This document shows positions 32,358-41,356 of a stretch of DNA of 64,000 nucleotides, in pieces. The notes beneath the pieces were generated by a model that saw only the letters and a list, made by a program, of their open reading frames with translations, did no database searches and was not told the DNA's origin. Position numbers and translations under genes: made by a program. Numbering within the stretch: the first letter of the stretch is position 1; each line of letters opens with the position of its first letter. The stretch spans positions 1 through 64,000 of the forward strand of contig JAYWMQ010000013.1 of NCBI GenBank assembly GCA_035873375.1, given 5' to 3'. Source of the DNA: Nitrospirota bacterium. Lineage in GTDB: Bacteria > Nitrospirota > Thermodesulfovibrionia > Thermodesulfovibrionales > JdFR-85.

Positions 32358-33400
32358 CTCTGCCCTGCAGCAAAGAGTTCAGTGCCCGGGACAAGGCGTT
32401 CGTCTGCCGCCACTCTCAGGTAATCACCAAATTCGCCAAGGGGCGTGAGCTTTACGACCTCACCCGTCTCCTTTACAGTCACTGTGGGGTTTTCGTAACG
32501 GCTGGTAACAGCGGGTTTGGGGATAAAAAGGCCTTCTGAGCGAATCTGGAGTGGCAGAACAAACATGAGCCCGCCCCTTCCCTGACCACGGAAATCCCGG
32601 ATTACCAACTCTACATTCAGCTTCCTTGTCTTTTCATCAAACTCTGGGTTGATCCACTTGAGAGACGCCTTAACCGGCACCCCTTCAAGTTCAGCATCAA
32701 ACTCTTCAGTAAGGGACTCGATGGCTGAAAGCTCCTCACTTGATAAGGAGAATGGCACAACAAGCCCGCTGTAGTCGGAGACCTCAGCAAGAGGAGTCCC
32801 CGGCTGAATAACTTCTCCAGGCTCGACCATCCGTTTCGTGACAATCCATCCCCCGGGTGCATAGATGTTGTGACGGAGCTTCCGCTCCGACAGCTCTCTT
32901 AATACAGTTTTCTGGACTGCCCTCTCCTGAACCGTTGAATCAAGTTCAAGCCTTGCCTGTTCAAGCTCCTGGGCAGCAGCGTCCCTCTTGACCCCTGTAG
33001 CCCTCTCCCTCCTGTAAAGGGTATCAACCCTGAGGAATTCCTTTTCAAGATAGGCAACCCTCACCTGCATCCTTTTCAGGGCTATATCCAGCTTTTTTAT
33101 AAACTGCTCTGTTTTTTCTATCTCAAGATCAATAAAGGTTGGCTCTATCTCTATAAAGGGTTTCTTGCCGACTGCTTGCCCCACATCATAATTGACACTG
33201 AAAACCCTTCCCGGGACCTCTGAGGATACGGTCATGGATCGTTCCTTCCTGGTATAACCGATCAGCCTGATATCTTTGCTTGCCCTCCTGACGAGCAGCC
33301 TGTTTTCAGCAGGCACTGAAATATCCTTACTGTCCACCCCGGCAACGGTGACAGCGGGACAGAACAAGACAAACATCAGAAAGAAAGCAATATAACGCAT
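32354..33400 (-). CDS. RND pump periplasmic adaptor (membrane fusion protein)
   Basis: 348-aa HlyD/AcrA-type adaptor. A signal peptide covers about 1-20 (YIAFFLMFVLFCPAVTVAG). The first half of a lipoyl domain (SEVPGRVFSVNYDVGQAVGK) is followed by a coiled-coil hairpin at about 90-165, the second lipoyl half (IYAPGGWIVTKRMVEPGEVI), then beta-barrel and membrane-proximal domains. There is no lipobox, so it is likely a periplasmic protein rather than a lipoprotein. First gene of the pump operon; it bridges the RND pump and the TolC-like channel. Confidence 0.88.
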   Translation of the reverse strand: MRYIAFFLMFVLFCPAVTVAGVDSKDISVPAENRLLVRRASKDIRLIGYTRKERSMTVSSEVPGRVFSVNYDVGQAVGKKPFIEIEPTFIDLEIEKTEQFIKKLDIALKRMQVRVAYLEKEFLRVDTLYRRERATGVKRDAAAQELEQARLELDSTVQERAVQKTVLRELSERKLRHNIYAPGGWIVTKRMVEPGEVIQPGTPLAEVSDYSGLVVPFSLSSEELSAIESLTEEFDAELEGVPVKASLKWINPEFDEKTRKLNVELVIRDFRGQGRGGLMFVLPLQIRSEGLFIPKPAVTSRYENPTVTVKETGEVVKLTPLGEFGDYLRVAADERLVPGTELFAAGQR

Positions 33401-33432
33401 CGTATCTCTCCTTAAAGATTGCCCTTTTCAGC

Positions 33433-34485
33433 TCACGCTTTAGTTATAAATAATGTCTGTGTCGGATATGCAAACTCGATTCCGCGTTTCTCAAACTCTT
33501 CCTTGATCTGAAAATTAATCTCCTGCTGGATATCCATATACTTGTTGTAGTCACTGCTGAGAACATTATAGACTACCTCGAAGTTGAGACTGAAGTCTCC
33601 AAAAGAAGAGAAGTGAGCACGGTCAAAGGCAGTAAGGTCGATATTCTTTATAATCCCGGAAATAACCTTGGGGATCTCCTTCACCTCCTGCAGGCCCGTT
33701 TGATAGGTGACTCCCAGACTGAAAACCACGCGGCGCTTGTTCATCCTCTTGTAGTTACGCACACGGGAATTGGTAAGGTCTGTATTGGAAAAGATTACCT
33801 GCTCTCCGCTGAGACTCCGGATCCGGGTAGTCTTGATTCCCACATGTTCGATGGTTCCCAGGTAATCTCCAACAATAATAAAGTCACCTATCTTGAACGG
33901 CCGGTCAAACAGTATGGCAAAGTAACTGAAGAGGTCGCCCAAAACCGTCTGAGCTGCCAGAGCAACCGCTACACCACCAATCCCCAGTCCTGCAATTACC
34001 GTGGAGATCTTAAATCCCAGGTTATCCAGGAGGAAAGTGATGGCAATTCCCCAGATGATTACGTTTATTACCGGGAGTAATCCCTTGACACTGTACTTCC
34101 TGGTTGTATCCTCTTCCTTTTTGAGCCATACGCTCTCTATCGCGTAATTTACTATTGCCACTATGAAACGGACGCTGAAGATGGTGAGAAGGACCGCTAT
34201 AACGATATCAAAGGCCTTGGTGAATGAGAGCCCCAGGGTCAGGGTGTGTATGGATAGATAAATCACACCGAAATAGAAGACCGGAACCAGTTTGCTATCG
34301 ACAATCCGTACAAAAAAATCATCCAGGGTGGTGGTGGTCTTGTCAGCCCAGACCTTGAGCCGCTTTATAATAATACGCTTCAAGACCATGACTACAAGAA
34401 CACCGACAACGAGAATCGCAAGACTGACGAGATAATCCGATATGGTGTTGCTGAAAAAAGTCCGCTGCATGATATCCTCGATCAT
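33433..34485 (-). CDS. Small-conductance mechanosensitive channel (MscS family)
   Basis: 350-aa membrane channel. There are three to four hydrophobic segments in the first 170 residues; the pore-lining stretch GLGIGGVAVALAAQTVLGDLF is typical of MscS TM3. The cytosolic beta domain follows (RPFKIGDFIIVGDYLGTIEHVG, EQVIFSNTDLTNSRVRNYKR). It opens under membrane tension to release solutes. The start ATG at 34485 has AGGAGGGG 5-6 nt upstream; an ATG 18 nt earlier would put that ribosome site inside the gene. It lies 32 nt upstream of the adaptor gene and may share its transcript. Confidence 0.9.
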   Translation of the reverse strand: MIEDIMQRTFFSNTISDYLVSLAILVVGVLVVMVLKRIIIKRLKVWADKTTTTLDDFFVRIVDSKLVPVFYFGVIYLSIHTLTLGLSFTKAFDIVIAVLLTIFSVRFIVAIVNYAIESVWLKKEEDTTRKYSVKGLLPVINVIIWGIAITFLLDNLGFKISTVIAGLGIGGVAVALAAQTVLGDLFSYFAILFDRPFKIGDFIIVGDYLGTIEHVGIKTTRIRSLSGEQVIFSNTDLTNSRVRNYKRMNKRRVVFSLGVTYQTGLQEVKEIPKVISGIIKNIDLTAFDRAHFSSFGDFSLNFEVVYNVLSSDYNKYMDIQQEINFQIKEEFEKRGIEFAYPTQTLFITKA

Positions 34486-34675
34486 ACTAACCCCTCCTGA
34501 CATTCAGACTGTAAGGTTTATAAAAGCCGGGGCATCCATCCAAAAAACCCCGCAATAATTATTTGAAGTAAATAATAACACTTAATCCCCCTTTTTAAGA
34601 AGTGTAGAGGCAGCCCTCCAGGAAGTTATTGATAACAGCCCATGTTGTATTATTACGACCAATGCCCTTAATGTA

Positions 34676-34684
34676 TGATATAAT
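34676..34684 (+). promoter_or_regulatory. Extended -10 element upstream of pgi
   Basis: TGATATAAT, the same extended -10 string seen before hisG and dinG. No convincing -35. Expected transcript start near 34691, leaving about 60 nt of leader to pgi. Confidence 0.4.
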
Positions 34685-34753
34685 GCTTAATAATATATTG
34701 CTCTGTCCCGGTCGGGCTTCGGGAGACACTATCATCTTTTTGGGGAGGAACTC

Positions 34754-36094
34754 ATGATCTCGCTTAATTTTGCAAATGTAATGGAAGAGGTTATAGGGGA
34801 AAAGGGTCTGTCTGAAAGAGAAATCGAGGCTCTAAGAAGCAAGGGGCAGGATGCCCTTGGGCAGCTGGTGCAGAGAAAGTGGCCGGAGCTTGCCTTTCTT
34901 GACCTACCTGACGGAGATACGGAAAAGATAAAGGAAATTGCACTCAGGATAAAGGACGACTCGGAGTTTTTTCTTTTACTCGGGATAGGCGGCTCAGCCC
35001 TGGGACCAAAGTCCATCCTTGAGGCCCTGAGTCCATTCCACAACCTCAGAAAAACCCCAAAGGTCTTTATCTACGACAATGTCGACCCCAGAACCCTTTC
35101 AGGCATCCTCTCCATAACAGACCTCAAAAAGACGACTGTAAACGTAATTACGAAATCCGGCAGCACTGCCGAGACCGTAGCCTCCTTTATGATACTCTGG
35201 GAAGAGATGGAAAAGGTCCTCGGCAAAAAGATATCCGGGAGGTTTGTGGCTACTACTGATCCTGAAAAGGGCAATCTTAGGGAAATAGTAAAACGTTACG
35301 GGCTGGAATCACTCCCCATCCCCCCTGGTGTTGGAGGCAGGTATTCGGTATTGAGCGCAGTGGGTCTCCTGCTCGCAGAGGTTATCGGGGTGGATTCAAG
35401 AGCGCTCCTTAAGGGAGCACGGGATATGAGGGAGAAGTGCCTGGAGGAGGACCTGTGGAAAAATCCAGCCCTCCTCATGTCGTTCATCCTTTACCTTTTG
35501 AAGACTGAAGCAGGAAGGAATATAGATGTTATCATCCCCTACGCCGATGGACTGAAGCCATTTTCAGAATGGTTCTGTCAGCTATGGGCAGAGAGTCTCG
35601 GCAAGCTTGGCATGGGACTGACTCCCTATCCCTCTGTTGGAACCACTGATCAGCACTCCCAGTTACAGCTCTGGGTGGAAGGCCCTGAAGACAAGGTGGT
35701 TATCTTCGTCAGGATAGAAGATTACGGTGTGGATATAAAGACACCGCACATATTTGAGGATATGGAGGGTCTTAATTACCTCTGTGGACACTCCCTCTCT
35801 GAACTCATAAAGGCTGAAGAGGAGTCTTCAGAGCTTGCACTGGCAAAGGCTGGAAGACCAAACCTTACCGTAAACATGCCTGCCATCGACGCCTATCACC
35901 TGGGACAGCTCTTTATCTACTTTGAGATTGTTACGTCCCTCACAGGATTTCTCCTCGGCGTTAATCCCTTTAATCAGCCGGGGGTTGAAGAGGGGAAAAA
36001 CCTCACCTACGGCATGATGGGCAAAAAAGGATTTGAGGAGAGGCGTAAAGAGGTTGAGTCCGCAAGGGAGAAAAAGCTCTGCTGGAGGGTCTGA
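34754..36094 (+). CDS. pgi: Glucose-6-phosphate isomerase
   Basis: Interconverts glucose 6-phosphate and fructose 6-phosphate. 446 aa, the short bacterial (Bacillus/Thermus) type. SIS-domain strings: LGIGGSALGPKSILEAL, TKSGSTAETVASFMIL (phosphate binding), GVGGRYSVLSAVG, and TTDQHSQLQLWVEG with the conserved His. The catalytic Lys is expected in the final helix region. GGGGAGGAACTC before the ATG is a good ribosome site. With the glucan water dikinase-like gene at the right end of the window it fits a cell that stores and uses alpha-glucan, though the two are far apart. Confidence 0.93.
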   Translation: MISLNFANVMEEVIGEKGLSEREIEALRSKGQDALGQLVQRKWPELAFLDLPDGDTEKIKEIALRIKDDSEFFLLLGIGGSALGPKSILEALSPFHNLRKTPKVFIYDNVDPRTLSGILSITDLKKTTVNVITKSGSTAETVASFMILWEEMEKVLGKKISGRFVATTDPEKGNLREIVKRYGLESLPIPPGVGGRYSVLSAVGLLLAEVIGVDSRALLKGARDMREKCLEEDLWKNPALLMSFILYLLKTEAGRNIDVIIPYADGLKPFSEWFCQLWAESLGKLGMGLTPYPSVGTTDQHSQLQLWVEGPEDKVVIFVRIEDYGVDIKTPHIFEDMEGLNYLCGHSLSELIKAEEESSELALAKAGRPNLTVNMPAIDAYHLGQLFIYFEIVTSLTGFLLGVNPFNQPGVEEGKNLTYGMMGKKGFEERRKEVESAREKKLCWRV

Positions 36095-36147
36095 GTAAAG
36101 AGTTTGGGTTATCCGTTGCTCAGGACGTGATGCAGAAGTTTTTAATT

Positions 36148-36175
36148 GTCACCCTGAATTTATTTCAGGGTCTCG
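36148..36175. repeat. Dispersed palindromic repeat (REP-like), copy 1
   Basis: GTCACCCTGAATTTATTTCAGGGTCTCG: an ACCCTGAA/TTCAGGGT stem with a short AT loop, flanked by GTC and GTCTC. Two more copies are in this window (37864-37890, opposite orientation, and 56946-56970). All lie between genes. Confidence 0.75.
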
Positions 36176-36197
36176 TAGTTTAGGGGCTCCTGGTATA

Positions 36198-37052
36198 ATG
36201 AGCAAGAGAAATACCGGATATTTACTGTTGACCCTGCTCGCCCTGTGGCTGATTACATTTTCATGGACAACCCCCTCAAATGCTGCCGGCTCAGGTTGCG
36301 AGTACGTTTACGTCAAAAAGGTTATTGACGGAGATACGTTTGTCATCGAAAACAATGAGCGGGTAAGGCTTATCGGAATTGACACCCCTGAGACAGTTGA
36401 CCCGCGGGTTGATGTAGCGTGGTTTGGCAAGGAGGCATCCGGAAAACTGAAGGCCCTTATCAAAGGGAAGAGGGTATGTCTTAAGAGGGACAGGGACCGC
36501 ACAATCAAACGGGGCAAATACAATCGCCTTCTCCGTTATGCCTGGGTGGATGACACCTTTATCAACAAGGAGCTCCTGTTGCAGGGCTATGCCTTTGCAT
36601 ATACAAGATACCCGTTTCAGTACCTGGAAGATTTCAGGAGATACCAGGAGATTGCGCGGCGCAAAGGGGTGGGACTCTGGAACAGGGAAAAACAGCTCAG
36701 GTGGGAAGAGACAAGGAGAAAAAGACTTGCCCTCTCAGAGACCTGTGGAAGAGACGGCCTGCTCTGTCCAGGTGATGCAGGAAATTTTATTGGACAGCAG
36801 AAGACCGTACGTTTCCTTGTCAGAAAGGCCCACGATATCGGTGACAGGGTATTTCTTAATAGTGAGAATGATTACAGACTCGATAAAAACTTCACTGTAA
36901 TGATAATGAAATCCCCGGACTACGCAGCCCTTGATCCTGTAAATCTCTTTCTCGGCAAGGTAGTTGATGTAAAAGGGACTATAAAGCTGTATAACGGAAG
37001 GGCTGAAATCATAGTTTACGACCTGTCCCGGATATCCATAGTGCAGCCCTGA
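36198..37052 (+). CDS. Secreted staphylococcal-nuclease-like protein
   Basis: 284-aa exported thermonuclease homologue. A signal peptide spans about residues 1-29. The SNase domain at about 34-155 has VKKVIDGDTFVIENNERVRL, IGIDTPET, KRDRDRTIKRGKYNRLLRYAW and the family's catalytic Arg/Asp/Glu positions (Arg in VRLIGIDTPE, Glu in TPET, Arg in YNRLLRY). An unusual C-terminal extension of about 110 residues (from TCGRDGLLCPGDAG, with two Cys) looks like an OB-type beta domain. Probably cleaves DNA/RNA outside the cell. Start: ATG 36198, spacing from the REP-like repeat about 20 nt. Confidence 0.86.
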   Translation: MSKRNTGYLLLTLLALWLITFSWTTPSNAAGSGCEYVYVKKVIDGDTFVIENNERVRLIGIDTPETVDPRVDVAWFGKEASGKLKALIKGKRVCLKRDRDRTIKRGKYNRLLRYAWVDDTFINKELLLQGYAFAYTRYPFQYLEDFRRYQEIARRKGVGLWNREKQLRWEETRRKRLALSETCGRDGLLCPGDAGNFIGQQKTVRFLVRKAHDIGDRVFLNSENDYRLDKNFTVMIMKSPDYAALDPVNLFLGKVVDVKGTIKLYNGRAEIIVYDLSRISIVQP

Positions 37053-37078
37053 TTCTGTGTATAAATCACGGTCATTTG

Positions 37079-37783
37079 TCATTCCCGCAAGAGGAGCGGG
37101 TCTTTGAGCCCTGCCTCTGAAAATCCCTTCTCCCTGAATTTGCAGCTGTCACATCTCAGGCACGGTCTGCCGTCAGGTGCAGGGTCATAGCAGCTCCAGG
37201 TGAGGGCATAATCAAACCCGAGCTCCGTACCCCGCCTGATTATCTCCCCTTTGGTCAGATACAACAGCGGGGCCAGGATACGGAATTTAATTTTACCCTC
37301 AACAGAGGCCTTGGTTGCAAGGTTTGCCATCGCCTCAAAGGCATGGAGATATTCGGGTCTGCAGTCAGGATAGCCGCTGTAGTCCACGGCATTGGCGCCA
37401 ATAAAAATATCCCCTGCCTCAAGCACCTCCGCCCAGCCAAGGGCAAAGGAGAGGAATATGGTATTTCGGGCAGGGACATAGGTGATGGGGATTGACGATT
37501 GGTTGAACTCTAACTTCCGACCTGCGGCCTCGGCCTTGTGCTTTGGCACCTCGATCTCACTGGTCAGGGCCGAGCCCCCTATCTCCCGGAGGTCAAAACG
37601 GGTTACAAGGTGCTTTTTTACATCAAGGGCTTCTGCCACCTTTTTGGCAGACTCGATCTCCCTGCGGTGTCTCTGGCTGTAATCGAAAGTGAGGGTATAA
37701 CACTCATATCCCTCAGACCTTGCAATCGCAAGGGTTGTGGAGGAGTCTATCCCGCCGCTTAGAAGTATGACTGCCTTTTTCAT
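37079..37783 (-). CDS. queC: 7-cyano-7-deazaguanine synthase (QueC)
   Basis: Converts 7-carboxy-7-deazaguanine to preQ0 with ATP and ammonia, in queuosine synthesis. 234 aa. PP-loop motif [15 protein letters not shown] at the start. The zinc site has four Cys in [17 protein letters not shown] near the C-terminus. [15 protein letters not shown] is a further family block. It is convergent with the nuclease gene (27 nt between stops). tgt, the tRNA-inserting enzyme, is in the same window. Confidence 0.94.
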   Translation of the reverse strand: MKKAVILLSGGIDSSTTLAIARSEGYECYTLTFDYSQRHRREIESAKKVAEALDVKKHLVTRFDLREIGGSALTSEIEVPKHKAEAAGRKLEFNQSSIPITYVPARNTIFLSFALGWAEVLEAGDIFIGANAVDYSGYPDCRPEYLHAFEAMANLATKASVEGKIKFRILAPLLYLTKGEIIRRGTELGFDYALTWSCYDPAPDGRPCLRCDSCKFREKGFSEAGLKDPLLLRE

Positions 37784-37797
37784 GTTTAAGATTTTTT

Positions 37798-37961
37798 ATC
37801 CGCAGATTACGCAGATTTCTCAGATTTAAAATAAGATCAATATTGTTTCAGAATTCTAAAAAAGAGACCCTGAAATAAATTCAGGGTGACATCTTTCAAT
37901 GTTTTTATTTTAGTTTCGAGTATTTCAAGTTTAATCTGAGAAATCTGCGTAATCTGCGGAT
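37798..37961. repeat. 29-bp perfect inverted repeat enclosing a REP-like palindrome
   Basis: Arms at 37798-37826 and 37933-37961 are exact complements (ATCCGCAGATTACGCAGATT... on the left). The arm itself is built from CGCAGATT-type units in tandem. The 106-nt interior carries the second REP-like copy, giving nested hairpins between queC and the DUF4388 gene. Confidence 0.85.
37864..37890. repeat. Dispersed palindromic repeat (REP-like), copy 2
   Basis: GAGACCC TGAAATAAATTC AGGGTGAC, the exact reverse complement of copy 1 over its core, sitting inside the larger inverted repeat. Confidence 0.75.
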
Positions 37962-37985
37962 GACTAAGTTTTGTCCTGCTTCATC

Positions 37986-39032
37986 TCAAAATATATCATC
38001 ACCTGTATCCGGTTTTCCGTCCGGACCTGCACTGAAGAGTTTGTATCCATTGCCCGTAAGCAGATAGACATACGGGTTTCCCCATGGATCCGTTGCATTG
38101 TCAACCGGGATATTCTCGGGATAGTATCCTGTTTTTATCCTGTATGATTCAACTGACAACCGGATGAACTCTAATTTATTGGAGGCCTCAAGCCTGTCAA
38201 CCAATGGAAGGTTCCTGACTGTAGCGGGTGCAAATGAGACGGCAAAGCCAAGGATTATAAGCAACGGAATAAGGTAAGTCATCACAGCCGACAGGTTTCT
38301 CTTTTTTGCAGGTTCTACTGCAACCTCCTTCGCCTCTTCAATGGGGGAAATCAGACCTTTTTCCAGCAATGAAACAAGGGTCTTGGAGATACTGAAATCA
38401 TCCTTTCCCGAAAGTTCAATTATGGTGCTTACATCGTTCTCTCCATCTACGAGATTCAGGGCCTCCTCTTCTTCTTCCGAGAGTTCTGCTTCCACTGCCT
38501 TGTCCACCTTCTCAAAAACAGTGTCAAGAGTGAGTGTGCCCTCGATGATTGACCACTCATCTACAATCCTCAACCCCTCCATGAGCAGGTGCTGCGTATC
38601 AAGGGAAATGCCAAGGTTCTTATCTATCGGCACCCCCTGGGGAGTGAACTCATAAGTCCCTTTCTTCCATGTAAACATCTGTACGATCTGATCTGTAATC
38701 TGGTGGGTGATTATATCTACAAGAATTTCTTTTGGTACAAGATTCTCCTGAATGAGGAGACTTCCGAGTCTTGTTCCACTCTGAGCCTGTCTCTGGAGTA
38801 AATCCTTCAACTTTTCTTCCTTGAGGATGCCCTTTTTTATCAGTATATTACCGATACGATTCTCCTCGGGTCTCTTGGCTGACCTTGCGGCAACAATATT
38901 GCCTTCGTGGAAGTATATCTTTATGGTATCCACCGGACCTTCAATCTCAAGGATTCCTGTTTTTTTCTGGAAATAGATTAGCTGCAGGATATCCGCAAGA
39001 CCGAACTCCTTTATTGAGCCTGTTAAAGCCAT
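37986..39032 (-). CDS. DUF4388 protein with membrane anchor and GspG-like tail
   Basis: 348-aa protein joining two parts. Residues 1-100 or so are a DUF4388 (PATAN-like) module: MALTGSIKEFGLADILQLIY, FQKKTGILEIEG, YFHEGNIVAARS. The next region (about 100-230) is helical and acidic. One membrane helix lies at about 250-270. The last 70 residues resemble the C-terminus of type II secretion pseudopilins (GspG): TDPWGNPYVYLL and AGPDGKPDTGDDIF, a likely calcium-binding end. DUF4388 proteins occur in signalling and gliding gene sets. The start overlaps the upstream TPR gene by 10 nt, so the two are co-expressed. Confidence 0.8.
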   Translation of the reverse strand: MALTGSIKEFGLADILQLIYFQKKTGILEIEGPVDTIKIYFHEGNIVAARSAKRPEENRIGNILIKKGILKEEKLKDLLQRQAQSGTRLGSLLIQENLVPKEILVDIITHQITDQIVQMFTWKKGTYEFTPQGVPIDKNLGISLDTQHLLMEGLRIVDEWSIIEGTLTLDTVFEKVDKAVEAELSEEEEEALNLVDGENDVSTIIELSGKDDFSISKTLVSLLEKGLISPIEEAKEVAVEPAKKRNLSAVMTYLIPLLIILGFAVSFAPATVRNLPLVDRLEASNKLEFIRLSVESYRIKTGYYPENIPVDNATDPWGNPYVYLLTGNGYKLFSAGPDGKPDTGDDIF

Positions 39033-40693
39033 CCTTTTTTCAGCCTCCTGATTGTATAAAGGTTACATGACAGATAAGATAATATCAGAATCAGGGAAAA
39101 GGCAAAAGTAAGCCAGCTATGACTGTATGGATATATATTAAACCTGAAGAATTCAGAGAAGATCAGCGCTGAAGCAGAGAAGAGAAAGATAAAGGAAAAA
39201 AAGATGCCGCTGAAGACCCTGCCAACGTAAAGCAGCGTTATCCCCGGAATTGTAAAGGCGAGGATATTAAGTATCCTGCGTCTCTTTTTAAGATAATTAT
39301 GAGTCTTTACAATGGTATCAACCCTTTCAGCCGGGTTTGATTCAAAGGATATCATCGACCGGAAACATTCAGTACACATCCCCACCCTTGGCATACGTCT
39401 TTCACAGGCAGCACAGTAGAGTTTTCCGCACTTTTGACACCTCGTTGCCATTGCAGTTGAATCCCCGGACAGGAAGAGGATAGCTATTAATAAAAGTGAA
39501 AAGGCCATCAATACCAAAGGCCCATTCAGAGAAAAGATATTCACGTCTTTCAATCCCTGCCCCAATGCAAACGAAAGCAGTTCATTTGTAGATAGTCCCT
39601 CTCCCATAAGGGCAAGCGTTTTAGTGTCGTTACGTAATTCCCTGAATTGTGCAATCCTGTCAAAGTCCATATTCGAGGCCTGCTGGAAGTATCTGTCTCC
39701 GGCAGCGAAATCCAGCTTTTCCCTTGCCAGCATGCTCAGATTGTAATAGGCCGAGGGGAAAGGTTTAATGCTTATGGAAGTCTTATACATATCCACAGCC
39801 TTGTCCAGCCGCTTCATTACCGCATAGCAATTCCCGAGATTAATGTAAAACCTGGGGTCCTTTTTTAAGGAGATAAGCTGTCTGTATTCCTCGGCAGCAG
39901 CCCTGATCCTTCCCTCTCTCTGGAGCGCAAGGGCATAAGAAAATTTCAGAGGCACCTCTTCCTTATCCTTGAGTGTCTCAATTGCATAGATGTTACTCCT
40001 GCCTTCGTTAACTGCAACAGCAGCCTTTATCTCCGGAGAAGAACTTGCAGAAAGGTAAATATTCAGATAGGCAGTTGGCAGGGGCGCTAACATGAGCACA
40101 AGAAGCAGGAGATACCCCGCATATCTCGGTCTTCCCTTCAGGTGCAGGAAGGATAGAAAACATAGAGAGGCAAGAAAATAGTATGGCCCGAGCAGAGAAG
40201 GAATCAGCACAAGGAGATAAGCAGATGTCCTGGTATTTTCCTGTATTTCATGTGCCATGAGCGGTACATCAAGCGGCAACCTCGTTAAGGCAATAATGAT
40301 GGGGACAAGTATAATGGCAGTCAGGAGCGCTCCTGATAATATGCCCGTAAGGTTGAAAAACCACCAGAAACTCCTGGGGTAAGCGGCTATGCCCTTAAAG
40401 AGATGGTTCAGGGAATGAAAGAACTTCTGCGGATGCAAGGAAAGGGTTTTATCGAAAAGCTCAAAATATGCGGCAGGGTCATTCGGAGACACCCTGATCG
40501 CCTCTTCAATCAGTTTAATGGATTCAGCCCCGGACTTCTTTCCGGCTTTCTCCAATAGAAGATACGAGTAAGTCTCAGGTGTTACCAGAGCTTCCTTTGT
40601 TGGAAGTTCCGCCCCAACTATCCGAGTAAAAAAGAGCTGGGTTAAAAAAAGTAAAAGGCTCAGAAAAAGAATAGCCGTTTTCTTCAAGCACAT
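39023..40693 (-). CDS. Multi-pass membrane protein with TPR repeats
   Basis: 556-aa protein of unknown function. A signal/anchor segment (about 8-27) is followed by a short helical part, two or more membrane helices (about 115-225), and a soluble TPR-like stretch at about 245-345 (KFSYALALQREGRIRAAAEEYRQL, YINLGNCYAVMKRLDKAVDMY). A further membrane helix leads to a small Cys cluster (CQKCGKLYCAACERRMPRVG then CTEC) like a B-box/zinc ribbon, and C-terminal membrane helices. Translationally linked to the DUF4388 gene, so probably one membrane assembly. Confidence 0.72.
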   Translation of the reverse strand: MCLKKTAILFLSLLLFLTQLFFTRIVGAELPTKEALVTPETYSYLLLEKAGKKSGAESIKLIEEAIRVSPNDPAAYFELFDKTLSLHPQKFFHSLNHLFKGIAAYPRSFWWFFNLTGILSGALLTAIILVPIIIALTRLPLDVPLMAHEIQENTRTSAYLLVLIPSLLGPYYFLASLCFLSFLHLKGRPRYAGYLLLLVLMLAPLPTAYLNIYLSASSSPEIKAAVAVNEGRSNIYAIETLKDKEEVPLKFSYALALQREGRIRAAAEEYRQLISLKKDPRFYINLGNCYAVMKRLDKAVDMYKTSISIKPFPSAYYNLSMLAREKLDFAAGDRYFQQASNMDFDRIAQFRELRNDTKTLALMGEGLSTNELLSFALGQGLKDVNIFSLNGPLVLMAFSLLLIAILFLSGDSTAMATRCQKCGKLYCAACERRMPRVGMCTECFRSMISFESNPAERVDTIVKTHNYLKKRRRILNILAFTIPGITLLYVGRVFSGIFFSFIFLFSASALIFSEFFRFNIYPYSHSWLTFAFSLILILSYLSCNLYTIRRLKKGWL

Positions 40694-40765
40694 ACCCCCG
40701 GGTAGATTTTGACTTACCGTAAGCCAGAAAACCTTACATTATTTCATAATAATATCATTATATCA

Positions 40766-41356
40766 TTAATTATTTTTTTTTTGTCCAACCCTGGGCTCTT
40801 TGCCTTGCATAAGCCTCCTGATATTCTCCCGATGTTTTATGTAAATGAGCATGACAAAGAGAACTGAAAGGAACAAACCGGTCACTCCCTTTTTAAAAAC
40901 AATCATGTTCAGGGGCAAAAGTGTAAAGGCAGTAAGTGCACCAAGGGAGGAGTAGCGGGATATAAATACCACGGCAAGCCATATCAATACAGTTAACAGC
41001 CCAACATACGGTGCGTATACGAGGAGCGCCCCTATCGAAGTTGCAACACCCTTTCCACCACGGAACCTGAAAAACAGCGGATAGTCATGCCCTATTACGG
41101 CAAATAACCCTGCAAGCCCGGTGTATGGGTCGCCGTATCCCGAGACCTTCATCAGGGCAACTGCAAAGGCCCCCTTCATTAGGTCCCCTGTCAGGGCAAA
41201 AACCGCCTCCTTTTTACCGACTGTCCTCAGGACATTGGTAGCCCCTGTATTGCCGCTGCCAACCCGTCTGATGTCAACACCCCGGGCTTTTGCAATGATA
41301 AGACCAAAGGGAATGGTTCCGGCAATATATGCGACTATCAGTAATACAACGATCAT
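40766..41356 (-). CDS. plsY: Glycerol-3-phosphate acyltransferase (PlsY)
   Basis: Transfers acyl groups from acyl-phosphate to glycerol 3-phosphate, first step of phospholipid synthesis. 196 aa with several membrane helices. Conserved blocks: GSGNTGATNVLR, GHDYPLFFRFRGGKGVATSIG, and the final KHRENIRRL. The start ATG at 41356 is chosen because GGAAGGCGG lies just upstream and ATGA overlaps the pgsA stop; a longer open frame upstream has no family similarity. Cotranscribed with pgsA. Confidence 0.93.
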   Translation of the reverse strand: MIVVLLIVAYIAGTIPFGLIIAKARGVDIRRVGSGNTGATNVLRTVGKKEAVFALTGDLMKGAFAVALMKVSGYGDPYTGLAGLFAVIGHDYPLFFRFRGGKGVATSIGALLVYAPYVGLLTVLIWLAVVFISRYSSLGALTAFTLLPLNMIVFKKGVTGLFLSVLFVMLIYIKHRENIRRLMQGKEPRVGQKKNN

